The notes: a model not told the origin generated them from the letters alone. DNA of 64,000 nucleotides from an uncultured Halobacteriovorax sp. (GCA_913061265.1 CAJXVS010000005.1:62001-126000), one strand, 5' to 3'. Counted from the first letter of the stretch, positions 17,032 through 27,007 are shown. Numbers and translations: made by a program.

Positions 17032-18159
17032 ATGGAAAAAGCACAACTACTTTTTGAAGGTTCTGTAAAAAATGTTTTAAAAGTCCCACAGTCTGGGGAT
17101 TTTATCTTTGAATTCTCTGATCGCTTTAGTGTTTTTGATTGGGGAGCCATGCCTGATACTTTAGATGGAAAAGGCGTAGCCTTAGCCTCTATGGCCAATT
17201 TCTTCTTTGAATACTTAGGGGATAAGAAGTCTTGGATTGATTGGGAAATAAGTGATCATTTAAAAGCATTCTCTCGTAAGCCACTTTTAGAAAAATTTAA
17301 ATGTTATGGAATGAGGCATCACGGAATAGGTCTAGGTACTGATAAGAATCAATACAAGATCAAAGCTGTTGACGTAATTAAACCTGAATATAAAGGTAAT
17401 GGAGAGTGGGATTATAGTGCTTATAGAGAAAAACCTGAAGAGTGTTTAGTTCCTCTAGAGGTCATCTTTAGATTTGGTGTTCCAAGAGGCTCTAGCCTGC
17501 TTAAGAGAACGACTAATCCTGAATATGTTAAAGAGTTAGGCCTTAAGCAAACTCCCCTTATCGGAGAGAAATTTACTCTACCGGTTATTGAATTTTCAAC
17601 TAAGTTAGAACCAAGTGATAGGTTTACTTCCTACGAAGGGGCCAAAGACATCGCTGGTCTTAGCGAAGAAGAGTTCGAAAACCTAAAGGACTTTGTTTCT
17701 TTAGTCGCTCTTAGAATTAAAGATATCTTTAGCGAGATTGACGTTGAACTTTGGGATGGGAAATTTGAATTTGCTTTTAGCAAGAAGAACTCTAGAGGTG
17801 AACGTGGGTTCACTCTCGTAGATTCAATTGGGCCCGATGAATTAAGGCTTATGTATAAAGGCAATCAATTATCAAAAGAAACTCTTAGAAAATTCTATAG
17901 AAAGTCATCTTGGTATGAAGATGTAGAAAAATCAAAGGTTCTCGCTGATGAACGCGGTGAAAAAGATTGGAAAGACCTTTGTGTTAAAGAATTTAAGACA
18001 GAGCCACCTGCGCTTGATCCAGGCTTAAAGAACTCATGTGAGCAAATGTATAAGTCACTCGCACAAAGTTTAAATGAGAAGTTCCTAGGAAAGAAGATCT
18101 TTGATGAGTGTTGGGATTTAGATCAAGTTAATAACTCTATGACGAGCCAGAGGCATTAG
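17032..18159 (+). CDS. purC: SAICAR synthetase
   Basis: PurC joins CAIR and aspartate using ATP to give SAICAR. The 375-residue product has the family start LFEGSVKNV, the SDRFSVFDWGAMPD segment, VPLEVIFRF...GS (the substrate loop) and FVLVDSIGPDELR-like FTLVDSIGPDE. It is much longer than E. coli PurC (237 residues) and longer than yeast Ade1 (306); extra length is spread through the protein and at the C-terminus, so it is a divergent long form. The ribosome site AGAGGA precedes the ATG. purD follows 2 bases after the stop. Confidence 0.9.
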   Translation: MEKAQLLFEGSVKNVLKVPQSGDFIFEFSDRFSVFDWGAMPDTLDGKGVALASMANFFFEYLGDKKSWIDWEISDHLKAFSRKPLLEKFKCYGMRHHGIGLGTDKNQYKIKAVDVIKPEYKGNGEWDYSAYREKPEECLVPLEVIFRFGVPRGSSLLKRTTNPEYVKELGLKQTPLIGEKFTLPVIEFSTKLEPSDRFTSYEGAKDIAGLSEEEFENLKDFVSLVALRIKDIFSEIDVELWDGKFEFAFSKKNSRGERGFTLVDSIGPDELRLMYKGNQLSKETLRKFYRKSSWYEDVEKSKVLADERGEKDWKDLCVKEFKTEPPALDPGLKNSCEQMYKSLAQSLNEKFLGKKIFDECWDLDQVNNSMTSQRH

Positions 18160-18161
18160 TC

Positions 18162-19451
18162 ATGAAAGTTCTTATCTTAGGTGCAGGAGGAAGAGAACAT
18201 GCTATGGCATGGAAGCTTTCCAAAAACGCTAAGATTGATGAAGTTGTCGTCATGCCAGGGAACTCCGGCATGACTATGACACCCAAAGTGACGAGGCTAG
18301 AAGGTTCTTGGAAGAAGAAGGACGAGTTTTTAAGCCTAGTTAAAAAAGAAAACCCTAGTTATGTCATCATAGGACCTGAAGCGCCACTAGCAGAAGGAGT
18401 CTCTGATTGGCTCCGTGAAGCAAAGATCCCTGTGGTAGGCCCGAGTGCAAAAGCGGCGGAACTTGAATCATCAAAGGTTTTCGCTAAAAAGTTCATGAGC
18501 CGAAATAATATTCCGACAGCAGAGTTTAAAATTGTAGATTCCGTAAAAGATGGCCTTAATTATTTAGATTCCCTTAATTTTGAAAATGGAATTGTGGTTA
18601 AGGCAGACGCCTTAGCTGGCGGGAAGGGCGTTGTTGTTACAAGAGATCTCTTAGAGGCTAAAAAGACAGTTGTTGATTTCTTAGAATCTAGTGAGTGCCA
18701 AGTAAATACGACTGATCTTCTTTTTGAAAAAAGATTGGATGGTAAAGAGCTCTCTGCCTTTGCTTTATGTGATGGTGATCATTACGCCACCCTAGGTTAT
18801 GCCTGTGATTATAAGAGAGTCTATGAAAATGATCTAGGTCCTAATACTGGTGGCATGGGTGGGTACTTACCAACTGATTGGCCGAGCCCAACTATTAAAA
18901 AAGAAATTGATAATATTATCTCAAAGACTTTAAAGGGTATGAAAAATGAGGGGCGTGAGTTCTCGGGTTTTTTATTCGTAGGTCTTATGATTGATGGAGA
19001 TGATGTAAACGTCATTGAATACAATGTAAGGATGGGAGACCCTGAAACCCAGATCCTTCTCCCTCTTTTAGATGAGCGTTTTGATGGCGCTCTTTTTGAT
19101 GTAGCGAATTCAAGACTTACTGAAAATAGTGACTTAACTCCTATTGATAAGAGTTGTGTGCATATTGTTCTAACTAGTGGAGGTTATCCTTCAACTGATG
19201 GAACGCCATTAGAGTTAAATAATACAATCGATTACCCATCTAAATATCATGATCAAGATGAAGATCTTTTTTTATTTTTCGCAGGGGTTAACAGCTCTTC
19301 GGACTCATCACTAGTAAATACTGGTGGTAGGGTCTTAGGCCTCTCTGCAATAGCGAAGACAACAGAAGAAGCGCGGGCCCTCGCTTATAAAAATATAGAG
19401 GCCTTTAACTTTAAGGGGATGCACTATCGAAAAGATATTGCCAGTATCTAA
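18162..19451 (+). CDS. purD: Phosphoribosylamine-glycine ligase (GAR synthetase)
   Basis: The 429-residue protein is a canonical ATP-grasp GAR synthetase, the same length as E. coli PurD. It shows LILGAGGREHAMAWKL at the N-terminus, IGPEAPLAEG, VGPSAKAAELESSK, KADALAGGKGV in the ATP-grasp domain, GPNTGGMGGYLP and EYNVRMGDPETQ with metal-binding residues. It attaches glycine to phosphoribosylamine made by PurF. Its 3' end overlaps the purN start by 14 bases. Confidence 0.96.
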   Translation: MKVLILGAGGREHAMAWKLSKNAKIDEVVVMPGNSGMTMTPKVTRLEGSWKKKDEFLSLVKKENPSYVIIGPEAPLAEGVSDWLREAKIPVVGPSAKAAELESSKVFAKKFMSRNNIPTAEFKIVDSVKDGLNYLDSLNFENGIVVKADALAGGKGVVVTRDLLEAKKTVVDFLESSECQVNTTDLLFEKRLDGKELSAFALCDGDHYATLGYACDYKRVYENDLGPNTGGMGGYLPTDWPSPTIKKEIDNIISKTLKGMKNEGREFSGFLFVGLMIDGDDVNVIEYNVRMGDPETQILLPLLDERFDGALFDVANSRLTENSDLTPIDKSCVHIVLTSGGYPSTDGTPLELNNTIDYPSKYHDQDEDLFLFFAGVNSSSDSSLVNTGGRVLGLSAIAKTTEEARALAYKNIEAFNFKGMHYRKDIASI

Positions 19452-20064
19452 TTTTAAAGTCGCTATCATGGCCTCCGGCTCTGGTAGCAATGCAGAGAAC
19501 CTGCTCTCTTACGCCGCTGAAAGCGGACTCTTTAGCGTTGAATGTGTCATCACTGATCAGCCCGGAGCCGGAGTGATCTCTCGCTGTGAGAAGTTTGGAG
19601 TTGATTGTTATGTTGTTCCTTTTGAGAAAAAAGATGCTGATGAAGCATTTTCTCAAGTTAAGTTAAGGCAAGAGCAAAAGGTCATGGCCATCTTAAATGA
19701 AAAGAAAGTCGAATGGGTTTTCTTAGCTGGTTATATGCGTATTCTTAGCTCTAAGTTTATCAAGCAGTTCTCATTAATCGATAAAGAAAAAAGTAAAATT
19801 GTTAATATCCACCCCGCTCTTCTTCCTCAATTTCCAGGCATCAATGCTTATGAACAAGCATGGGAAGCTGGGGTCTCAGTGAGTGGAGTAACTGTTCATC
19901 ACGTCGATGAAGGCATTGATACCGGTAATATTATAGCTCAAGAAGAATTTGAAAGATCTAAGAACGATGATTTTTCAAGCTTTAAAAAGCGTGGACTAAA
20001 TCTCGAATACAAACTTTATAAAAAAGCAGTGGAAAAACTTTTCCAGGATAACCTCTATGAATAA
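19438..20064 (+). CDS. purN: Glycinamide ribonucleotide formyltransferase
   Basis: The 208-residue PurN transfers formyl from 10-formyl-tetrahydrofolate to GAR. It has VAIMASGSGSNAENLL, the catalytic NIHPALLPQFPG (Asn, His) and VHHVDEGIDTG with the catalytic Asp. A TTG start at 19438, inside the end of purD, is the best choice, since the first ATG (19468) would remove the first beta strand. The ribosome site is weak, consistent with coupling to purD. It overlaps the purL start by 8 bases. Confidence 0.93.
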   Translation: MPVSNFKVAIMASGSGSNAENLLSYAAESGLFSVECVITDQPGAGVISRCEKFGVDCYVVPFEKKDADEAFSQVKLRQEQKVMAILNEKKVEWVFLAGYMRILSSKFIKQFSLIDKEKSKIVNIHPALLPQFPGINAYEQAWEAGVSVSGVTVHHVDEGIDTGNIIAQEEFERSKNDDFSSFKKRGLNLEYKLYKKAVEKLFQDNLYE

Positions 20065-23000
20065 CTCTAGGATCGAAGTCACAAATAAATTTCAAGGTCA
20101 TCATCTTCTGGGTTGGACCTCAGAAGTGAGAGATGTCTTAAAGTTTAATTTAGAAAGAATAGAAGAATCAAAATTCTACCTCTTAGAAACAGATTCAAAA
20201 GTAGAGGAGTCTATTTCTCGAGAAGTTCTAAGTGATCCTGTCTTGGATATTTTTGAAGATAAAAACTGGGTAAACTCAAAAGCAAGTTTTGCAGTTGAAG
20301 TTGGTTTTAAGCCAGGTGTTACAGATAATCTTTCTAAGTCTGTTATTGATGCTTTTCAATTATTTGAGATCGAATCAAAGATTTCAACGGGTAAGATTTA
20401 TTGGCTTTTTGGTAAGTTAGATAGAGTCGAGGCAGAACAAGTTAGTAGAGAAATACTGGCCAACCCTCTTCTTAACTCAATAAAAGTAATGACTACTAAT
20501 GAGTATTTAGAAAAAGATCGTTTTTCAAATTCTGTCTTACCGGTTGTAAAGATTGAGGGCGCAGGTGAAGTTCAGGCCGTTGATTTAGAGATGAGTGATA
20601 AGGAGCTAGCAGCTCTTTCAATAGAAAGATGTCTGGCCCTTACCACAGACGAACTTCATGAAATAAAGAATTTTTATAAAAAAGAAGAAGTTATACAAGC
20701 GAGATCTCTTGCGGGACTACCGAATTGCCCAACTGATGTTGAGCTAGAAGTCTTGGCGCAAACATGGTCGGAGCATTGTAAGCATAAGATCTTTGCTGCC
20801 AATATTGAATACAAAGAGTCAGTAGAGCCTAAGTATGGACCTAAACTAGGTAGTTTTAAGGTCGATAGTTTATTTAAAGAATACATAAAAGATACTACTG
20901 AAAAGATTAAAAAAGACAGAGGCCTTGAATGGCTTATCTCCGTTTTTTCTGACAACGCTGGTATCGTCCGATTTGATAAGAATGTAGATCTTTGCTTTAA
21001 GGCTGAGACTCATAATTCTCCGAGCGCTCTTGATCCTTACGGCGGGGCCTTAACGGGAATCTTAGGAGTGAACAGAGATATTCTTGGATGTGGGCTTGGT
21101 GCAAGACCTATCGCTAATACAGATGTCTTTTGCTTTGCTCCTTCAAATCTTGGTGATCATGATCATGGAAAGTCTCTTCCTGTTGGACCTAAACCTCCTA
21201 GAAGAACAATAGAGGGTGTGCATAAGGGTGTAGAGGACGGTGGTAATAAAAGCGGTGTTCCCACTGTTAATGGAGCCTTTTTCTTTGATAATAATTATGC
21301 TGGTAAGCCACTAGTCTTCTGCGGAACAGTTGGGGTTATGCCTCAAGTTTTAAAAGATGGAAGAACAACTGAAGGAAAAGGGCAAAAACCAGGGGATCGT
21401 ATTTATATGGTCGGTGGAGCAATTGGAGCGGATGGTATTCACGGCGCTACTTTTAGCTCTTTAGAATTAGATGAAAACTCACCAGCAACAGCCGTTCAAA
21501 TTGGCGACCCTATTACTCAAAAGAGAGTCATGGACTTTATGATGGAGGCCAGAGATAGATGCCTTTTTACTTCTGTTACTGATAATGGGGCCGGTGGCCT
21601 TAGTAGTAGTGTAGGGGAAATGGCAGAACTTCCTGGTGGAGCAACTGTTAATTTAGAGAAAGCTCCTACAAAGTATCCTGGTTTAAAACCTTATGAGCTC
21701 TTTATCTCTGAGAGTCAGGAGAGAATGACCTTTAGTGTTGAATCCTCTAGCGCTTCGGAGTTTGAAAAACTAGCATTAGAGTACTCTGTGGAGGCCACAG
21801 ACATAGGGGAATTCACTGATAGTGGAAGTCTCGATATCTTTTATGGAAGTGAACTGTGCGCCAAGATTGATCTAGACTTTCTTCATAATGGACTTCCTCA
21901 GATGAACTTAAAGAGTTCTTGGGATGGAGAGATTTATAAAAGAGACAATTGGGCGAGGGTTGAACTTCCTGCTGCTTATAATGGAGTGGTAAATCAAAGT
22001 CAGATGGAAGAGCATCTCAAAAATGTTTTAAAGAGACCAACAATTGCTTCAAAGGAAGAATATGTTCGCCGCTTTGATCATGAAGTTGGAGGCGCTACAC
22101 ATATAAAGCCTTTTGGTGGTGAAAATGGAAACGCTCCCAATGATAGTGGAGTTATTTGGCTAGGCCCTCATGGGGGAGAGATGGATAATGCCGTCGCTAT
22201 TGGCTGCGGTATTGCTCCTCGAATTAGTCTTTATGATACATACCTTATGGCCCAGTTCGCAGTGGATGAGGCCTTTAGAAATATTGTCTCTAGCGGTGCT
22301 GACCCAGAGCAAGTCTGTCTTTTAGATAATTTTTGTTGGCCTGATCCTATTTTCCATAAAGACAAGAATATTGATGGAGATCATAAACTGGCTCAACTAG
22401 TACGGGCCTGCAAGGGGCTCTCAGATATTTGTGAGGCCTATGGGTCTCCATTAGTGAGCGGAAAAGATTCTATGAAGAATGATTTTCGTGGAAAAAATGG
22501 CCATGGAGAAGATATTAAAGTCAGCGTTCTTCCTACTCTTTTAATAAGCGCCATTGGTAAGTTAAACATCAATTCGTCTAAACAAACGGCGCTTCAAAAA
22601 GAAGGGGATCAAGTCTTTCTTTTAGGCGGGCTAGGAAGTGGTCTTTTAGGATCTGAATTTTTAGAAACAACCCAATTAGAAGAGACCACGCTTCCGAGTA
22701 TTGATTTAAAAAAGAACTTCGAACTTTATAAAAATATTCATCAAGGGCATATTCAGAAGGTATTCTCATCCTTACATGATGTCTCTGAAGGTGGCATGGC
22801 CGTAAGCCTCTCTGAATCTTGCTTCGGTGGAGATTTGGGAATGAGTATTACTCTTCCGGATGATTCTAATCCATTAGAAGCTCTCTTTAACGAAACTCCT
22901 GGACGCTTTATCGTATCGGTTAAGAAGGATGAAACAAAGCGCTTTAAAGCCTTGTTCAAAGAAGCCATTCTCTTAGGAGAAGTAACAAGTGACTCAACCT

Positions 23001-23083
23001 TAAAGATAGGTTTTCAAGATAAGAAATTGATAGATATTAGCACAGAGTCTCTTAAAGAGACTTGGAGGACACCAATATGTTAG
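20057..23083 (+). CDS. purL: FGAM synthase subunit PurSL (PurS-like modules fused to PurL)
   Basis: The 1008-residue protein converts FGAR to FGAM with ammonia supplied by PurQ. Residues about 215-1008 are PurL: SEHCKHKIFAAN, KAETHNSPSALDPYGGA, GDRIYMVGG and the second AIRS-like half with SGKDSMKND. The first 170 residues contain two short alpha/beta modules; the second, FAVEVGFKPGVTDNLSKSV, resembles PurS. It therefore looks like a large-type PurL without the C-terminal glutaminase, which is provided by the separate purQ downstream. No free-standing purS is present. It overlaps purN by 8 bases and purQ by 7. Confidence 0.93.
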   Translation: MNNSRIEVTNKFQGHHLLGWTSEVRDVLKFNLERIEESKFYLLETDSKVEESISREVLSDPVLDIFEDKNWVNSKASFAVEVGFKPGVTDNLSKSVIDAFQLFEIESKISTGKIYWLFGKLDRVEAEQVSREILANPLLNSIKVMTTNEYLEKDRFSNSVLPVVKIEGAGEVQAVDLEMSDKELAALSIERCLALTTDELHEIKNFYKKEEVIQARSLAGLPNCPTDVELEVLAQTWSEHCKHKIFAANIEYKESVEPKYGPKLGSFKVDSLFKEYIKDTTEKIKKDRGLEWLISVFSDNAGIVRFDKNVDLCFKAETHNSPSALDPYGGALTGILGVNRDILGCGLGARPIANTDVFCFAPSNLGDHDHGKSLPVGPKPPRRTIEGVHKGVEDGGNKSGVPTVNGAFFFDNNYAGKPLVFCGTVGVMPQVLKDGRTTEGKGQKPGDRIYMVGGAIGADGIHGATFSSLELDENSPATAVQIGDPITQKRVMDFMMEARDRCLFTSVTDNGAGGLSSSVGEMAELPGGATVNLEKAPTKYPGLKPYELFISESQERMTFSVESSSASEFEKLALEYSVEATDIGEFTDSGSLDIFYGSELCAKIDLDFLHNGLPQMNLKSSWDGEIYKRDNWARVELPAAYNGVVNQSQMEEHLKNVLKRPTIASKEEYVRRFDHEVGGATHIKPFGGENGNAPNDSGVIWLGPHGGEMDNAVAIGCGIAPRISLYDTYLMAQFAVDEAFRNIVSSGADPEQVCLLDNFCWPDPIFHKDKNIDGDHKLAQLVRACKGLSDICEAYGSPLVSGKDSMKNDFRGKNGHGEDIKVSVLPTLLISAIGKLNINSSKQTALQKEGDQVFLLGGLGSGLLGSEFLETTQLEETTLPSIDLKKNFELYKNIHQGHIQKVFSSLHDVSEGGMAVSLSESCFGGDLGMSITLPDDSNPLEALFNETPGRFIVSVKKDETKRFKALFKEAILLGEVTSDSTLKIGFQDKKLIDISTESLKETWRTPIC

Positions 23084-23835
23084 GGCCTAAAGTTCTCGTC
23101 TTAACTGGCGAAGGAATCAATTGTGAACGTGAAACAGCTTTTGCTTTTGAAAAAGCTGGAGCTGTCCCTTCGATTCAAACCTTAAATGAAGTGATTAAGA
23201 ATCCTGCAGCTCTAAGAGAGTTTGATATCTTGGCCATTCCTGGCGGCTTTAGTTATGGAGATGAGATTGGAAGTGGTCATGTTTTTTCACTAAAACTTAA
23301 GAAGCATCTTGGTGCTGAGATAAAAGAATTCATCAATGATAAAAAGCCAATCATTGGAATCTGTAATGGGTTTCAAGTTCTTGTAAAACTCGGACTCTTT
23401 GACCATTCTAGTGATCGCCAGATTGGTCTTGCTCCTAATACAAGTGGCGCCTTTATGAACAAGTGGTCACGGGTGATTCCTCATGAAAAAAATAATTGTA
23501 TTTGGGTAAAGGGTCTCGATAAAGCATTCTCGCTTCCTGTTCGCCACGGTGAAGGGCGTGTTGTTCTAAAAGAGGATCAAGTTTACTCAGACCTTGTGGA
23601 GCGAGGACAGATTGTTCTTTCCTATGAAAGTGATATCAATGGCTCTTATAAGAACATCGCGGGTCTTTGTGATGAAACAGGACTGGTCTTTGGACTTATG
23701 CCTCATCCTGAGGCGGATCTTTTTAAGGCCACTTCACCAGAAGGTAGTGAGAACCCACTTGATTTCTCTGTAGGGTATGAAATTTTTAAGAACTCAGTAA
23801 ATTATAGTCAAAGTATTCAAGGAAAGAACTTATGA
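23077..23835 (+). CDS. purQ: FGAM synthase glutaminase subunit PurQ
   Basis: PurQ is the class I glutamine amidotransferase that feeds ammonia to PurL. The start is set at ATG 23077, preceded by GGAGGA (23064-23069) at 7 bases; a TTG at 23062 would precede the site. The 252-residue product has VLVLTGEGINCERET, the nucleophile Cys in GICNGFQVL, PVRHGEGR and the HPE dyad in MPHPEADLF. It overlaps the end of purL by 7 bases and purH by 4 (ATGA). Confidence 0.95.
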   Translation: MLGPKVLVLTGEGINCERETAFAFEKAGAVPSIQTLNEVIKNPAALREFDILAIPGGFSYGDEIGSGHVFSLKLKKHLGAEIKEFINDKKPIIGICNGFQVLVKLGLFDHSSDRQIGLAPNTSGAFMNKWSRVIPHEKNNCIWVKGLDKAFSLPVRHGEGRVVLKEDQVYSDLVERGQIVLSYESDINGSYKNIAGLCDETGLVFGLMPHPEADLFKATSPEGSENPLDFSVGYEIFKNSVNYSQSIQGKNL

Positions 23836-25412
23836 GTGAACTTCGAAAGATCAAGAGGGCCTTAATATCTGTTAGTGATAAGAAAGGTCTTGAAAGGCTT
23901 GGTCTTGGTTTAAAGAAACTTGGTGTTGAGATTATCAGCAGTGGTGGAACTGGTGCTTTCCTTAAAGATAAAGGAATTGACTTCACTCCAGTAGAGAAGA
24001 TTACGGGAAATCCTGAAGCTTTCTCTGGAAGAATGAAGACCATAAGTTTTCAAATCGGTTCTTCTTTATTATTTAGACGAACTCATAGTAAAGATATTAT
24101 GGAAGCGGCTGAGCTTGGGATCGAACCTATTGATCTTGTTGTTTGTAACCTCTATCCCTTTGATGAAGTTGTTAAAAGAGGCGGGAAGTTTGAAGAGCTT
24201 ATTGAAAACATTGATATAGGTGGCCCGACTATGATCAGGGCAGCGGCTAAGAATCACGAAGCAGTTTGTACTTGTACGAATGTGGCGCAATACGACTTAC
24301 TTTTAGAGGCCATCGAGGACTCTAATGGAAATACAGACCTAAGTCTTAGAAAGAACTTTGCTATGGACGCCTTTCGGCATACGGCAGCCTATGACGGTAT
24401 GATTGCTAATGTTTTAGAAAAAGAATTCGGCGCTGAAAATAGAACCCTAACTCTTGCAGCAAGAAACTCAAGTCCCTTAAGATACGGAGAGAATCCTCAT
24501 CAAAGAGGTTGGGTTTATCAAGACTTTACTAAAGAAGGCCTGGCCCATGCTAATCCCGTTCAAGGTAAGGCCATGAGCTATAATAATCTATTAGATGCAG
24601 ACGCTGCCTTAAGATGCACTAGTGATCTACATTCTCTTTGTACTGATGAATATAAGTATGCTGTCTCTGTGGTTAAGCATTTGAATCCTTGTGGCGCTTC
24701 AATGGGAAGAGATCCTCTTGAGGCCTTACAAATGGCCTGGGATGGAGATCCTATTAGTGCCTTTGGAAGCATTATTTGTTTTAACCGCCCGGTAAACTTA
24801 GAAGTCGCCAATTGGTTAAGTTCTAAATTTGTGGAAGTAATCATTGCTCCAGAGTTCTCCTCTGATGCTCTTGATGTTTTTAGTAAGAAAAAGAATCTTC
24901 GCTTATTAAAATCTCATATGCTCTCTCCTGATCGATCTGAAATGATGGTGAGAAGTATAAGTGGTGGCTGGGTCGTCCAAAATGAAGACCTAGGCGTAGA
25001 TTTAGAATTTCAATCAATGACTGAAAAAAAGTTTTCTCAAAATAATATCCCTCTCGCACAATTTGGAATCTATGTTGGAAAGCATTTAAGAAGTAATGCC
25101 ATCGCTTTAGTTAAAGAAATGGATAACGGTCTCGCCTTAATCGGTGCTGGGATGGGAAATCCGAATAGGCTTATTAGCCTAACTCAGGCCACTGATAAGG
25201 CAAATGATAATGGTCATAGTGTTCTTGAAGAAGCGATTCTTATCTCGGACGCTTTCTTTCCTTTTCAAGATACCGTGGAAGCGGCTCATGAAAAGGGCAT
25301 ACTCAATATTGTTCAACCAGGTGGAAGCATAAGAGACGAGGAAGTAGTATCGAGGGCCAATGAACTTGGCGTAACAATGGCCTTTACAGGTCGTAGGCAC
25401 TTTAGGCACTAG
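23832..25412 (+). CDS. purH: Bifunctional AICAR transformylase / IMP cyclohydrolase
   Basis: The 526-residue PurH catalyses the last two steps to IMP. The N-terminal MGS-like cyclohydrolase domain has SVSDKKGLERL, ISSGGTGAFL, CNLYPFDEVV and ENIDIGGPTMIRAAAKN. The usual KTLHPKxHGG loop is replaced by KTISFQIGSS (the Lys is kept), an unusual variant. The C-terminal transformylase domain keeps KHLNPCGAS and ends in the family tail MAFTGRRHFRH. The order of domains and length match the family, and it is coupled to purQ by an ATGA overlap. Confidence 0.95.
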   Translation: MSELRKIKRALISVSDKKGLERLGLGLKKLGVEIISSGGTGAFLKDKGIDFTPVEKITGNPEAFSGRMKTISFQIGSSLLFRRTHSKDIMEAAELGIEPIDLVVCNLYPFDEVVKRGGKFEELIENIDIGGPTMIRAAAKNHEAVCTCTNVAQYDLLLEAIEDSNGNTDLSLRKNFAMDAFRHTAAYDGMIANVLEKEFGAENRTLTLAARNSSPLRYGENPHQRGWVYQDFTKEGLAHANPVQGKAMSYNNLLDADAALRCTSDLHSLCTDEYKYAVSVVKHLNPCGASMGRDPLEALQMAWDGDPISAFGSIICFNRPVNLEVANWLSSKFVEVIIAPEFSSDALDVFSKKKNLRLLKSHMLSPDRSEMMVRSISGGWVVQNEDLGVDLEFQSMTEKKFSQNNIPLAQFGIYVGKHLRSNAIALVKEMDNGLALIGAGMGNPNRLISLTQATDKANDNGHSVLEEAILISDAFFPFQDTVEAAHEKGILNIVQPGGSIRDEEVVSRANELGVTMAFTGRRHFRH

Positions 25413-25422
25413 AGAGGAAGTT

Positions 25423-26403
25423 ATGGATTATAAAGAAGCTGGCGTTGATATTGAGAAAGGCGACGCATTTGTTGAAAAGATAAAATCAAAGGTGAAGAAA
25501 ACCTATGGCGCTAGAGTTCTAGAAGGTGTCGGCGGTTTTGCTTGCCTCTATGATATGGGTGAAGACAGAATCCTTGCAGCAGGAACAGATGGTGTTGGGA
25601 CAAAACTAATGCTTGCTCAGAAGCTTGGGATTCATAATACAGTTGGCATTGATCTAGTGGCCATGTGTACTAATGATGTTCTTTGCACTGGCGCTAAGCC
25701 GCTTTTCTTTATGGATTACTTGGCCACAGGAAAGCTAGACGTAGAGGCTGCCGCTTCGATTGTTGAGGGCGTGGTAGAGGGTTGTCTTCAATCTAAAGCG
25801 GCCTTAATAGGCGGAGAGACGGCAGAGATGCCTGGTATGTATCAAAATGGCGAATATGACTTAGCTGGCTTTTGTGTTGGTGAAGTATATAAGAAAAATC
25901 TTTTAGGCGGAGATAAAGTAAAAGAAGGGCATACCCTTATAGCTTTAGGTTCAAGTGGAGCTCATAGCAATGGTTTTTCTCTTCTTAGAAAACTTATTAA
26001 AGATGATGAGACCTCCCTCTTAGAGATGGCGCTGACCCCTACAAAGATCTATGAAGAAGAGCTAAGGCCCTTGATTGAAAAAGGACTTATAAGCTCTGCC
26101 GCTCATATTACTGGTGGCGGTCTTACTAATATCGCAAGAGTTAATAAGAACTTTGATTATAAGATCAACTTTCTTCCTGGTCTTGATGATATTTCTCCCA
26201 TCTTTAGTATATTAAAGAAGAGATCGAATCTTGAAGATAAGGAACTCTATAGAACCTTTAATATGGGAATGGGGATTGTTTTATCTACCGATAAGCCTGA
26301 TGAAGTGATGGCCCTTTTAGATAAAAGATCTTCTTGGGTCATAGGCGAAGTCGTAAAGGGAGCAGGATCTGTTAATGTTGAATGCTTAGGCTTTAACTAT
26401 TAG
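25423..26403 (+). CDS. purM: AIR synthetase (phosphoribosylformylglycinamidine cyclo-ligase)
   Basis: PurM closes the imidazole ring of FGAM to AIR using ATP. The 326-residue protein carries YKEAGVDIEKGD, ATGDGVGTKL-type AAGTDGVGTKLMLA, GIDLVAMCTNDVLCTGAKPLFFMDY, GGETAEMPGMY and HITGGGLTNIARV, all diagnostic. It is slightly shorter than E. coli PurM (345). AGAGGA precedes the ATG. It is the last gene of the operon and its final 11 bases overlap the convergent unknown gene. Confidence 0.96.
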   Translation: MDYKEAGVDIEKGDAFVEKIKSKVKKTYGARVLEGVGGFACLYDMGEDRILAAGTDGVGTKLMLAQKLGIHNTVGIDLVAMCTNDVLCTGAKPLFFMDYLATGKLDVEAAASIVEGVVEGCLQSKAALIGGETAEMPGMYQNGEYDLAGFCVGEVYKKNLLGGDKVKEGHTLIALGSSGAHSNGFSLLRKLIKDDETSLLEMALTPTKIYEEELRPLIEKGLISSAAHITGGGLTNIARVNKNFDYKINFLPGLDDISPIFSILKKRSNLEDKELYRTFNMGMGIVLSTDKPDEVMALLDKRSSWVIGEVVKGAGSVNVECLGFNY

Positions 26404-26908
26404 GTCTAATTTTGATAAGAAGGGGAATCTTGCAATCAAAGTTCACCTTCTTAGAAAAGCAATTCATAGACTCAACTTTAAGTGAGTTCCAATCAACCAA
26501 ATCTGAATTGATCTTATTTTTCTTTAAAATTGAAACTATTCTTTCTCTATAGATAGACAAGAATTGTTCTTTATTACCCGTAAGTTGAATCTTATAGGCC
26601 TTCCCTTTCTTTCTTTTATAGGGAAAAGATTTTACTCTATAACTAGTTTTTCCTTCGCTGCTAGTAGGATGGATCATGACCATCTTACCGCCCTTAAGCA
26701 TCATATTTGCTTCAGGGTTGATTTTATGACTTATTGATCTTTTCTTATTTGTAATAGATGACTTCTCGCTGGTAAGACCGTAAGTCCCCCAGATCTTTTT
26801 ACTTCTCTTATACTTATTTTCTATAACGATCCGCCACTCTTTCTCTCTAGGAGCTGAGTGGGCATTAAGACTAAAGAATAGAGACATTATACTGATCCAT
26901 TTCATCAA
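26393..26908 (-). CDS. Small exported basic protein of unknown function
   Basis: The 171-residue product has a signal peptide ending near NAHSA and a mature domain of about 150 residues that is strongly basic (many Lys/Arg) and beta-rich, with two Cys near the C-terminus (MNCF, DCKI) that could form a disulfide. No family is recognised. It overlaps purM tail to tail by 11 bases and faces the upstream region of the glycosyltransferase gene. Confidence 0.6.
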   Translation of the reverse strand: MMKWISIMSLFFSLNAHSAPREKEWRIVIENKYKRSKKIWGTYGLTSEKSSITNKKRSISHKINPEANMMLKGGKMVMIHPTSSEGKTSYRVKSFPYKRKKGKAYKIQLTGNKEQFLSIYRERIVSILKKNKINSDLVDWNSLKVESMNCFSKKVNFDCKIPLLIKIRPNS

Positions 26909-27007
26909 GTATCTTATTGCACGAGTGAGGCCAGTCGTAGCGCTGTAAGTCTCCGAATTGACGTTATCAAGTTAAGAAAAATTGTCTAAAATTTTAACAC
27001 TTGAACG

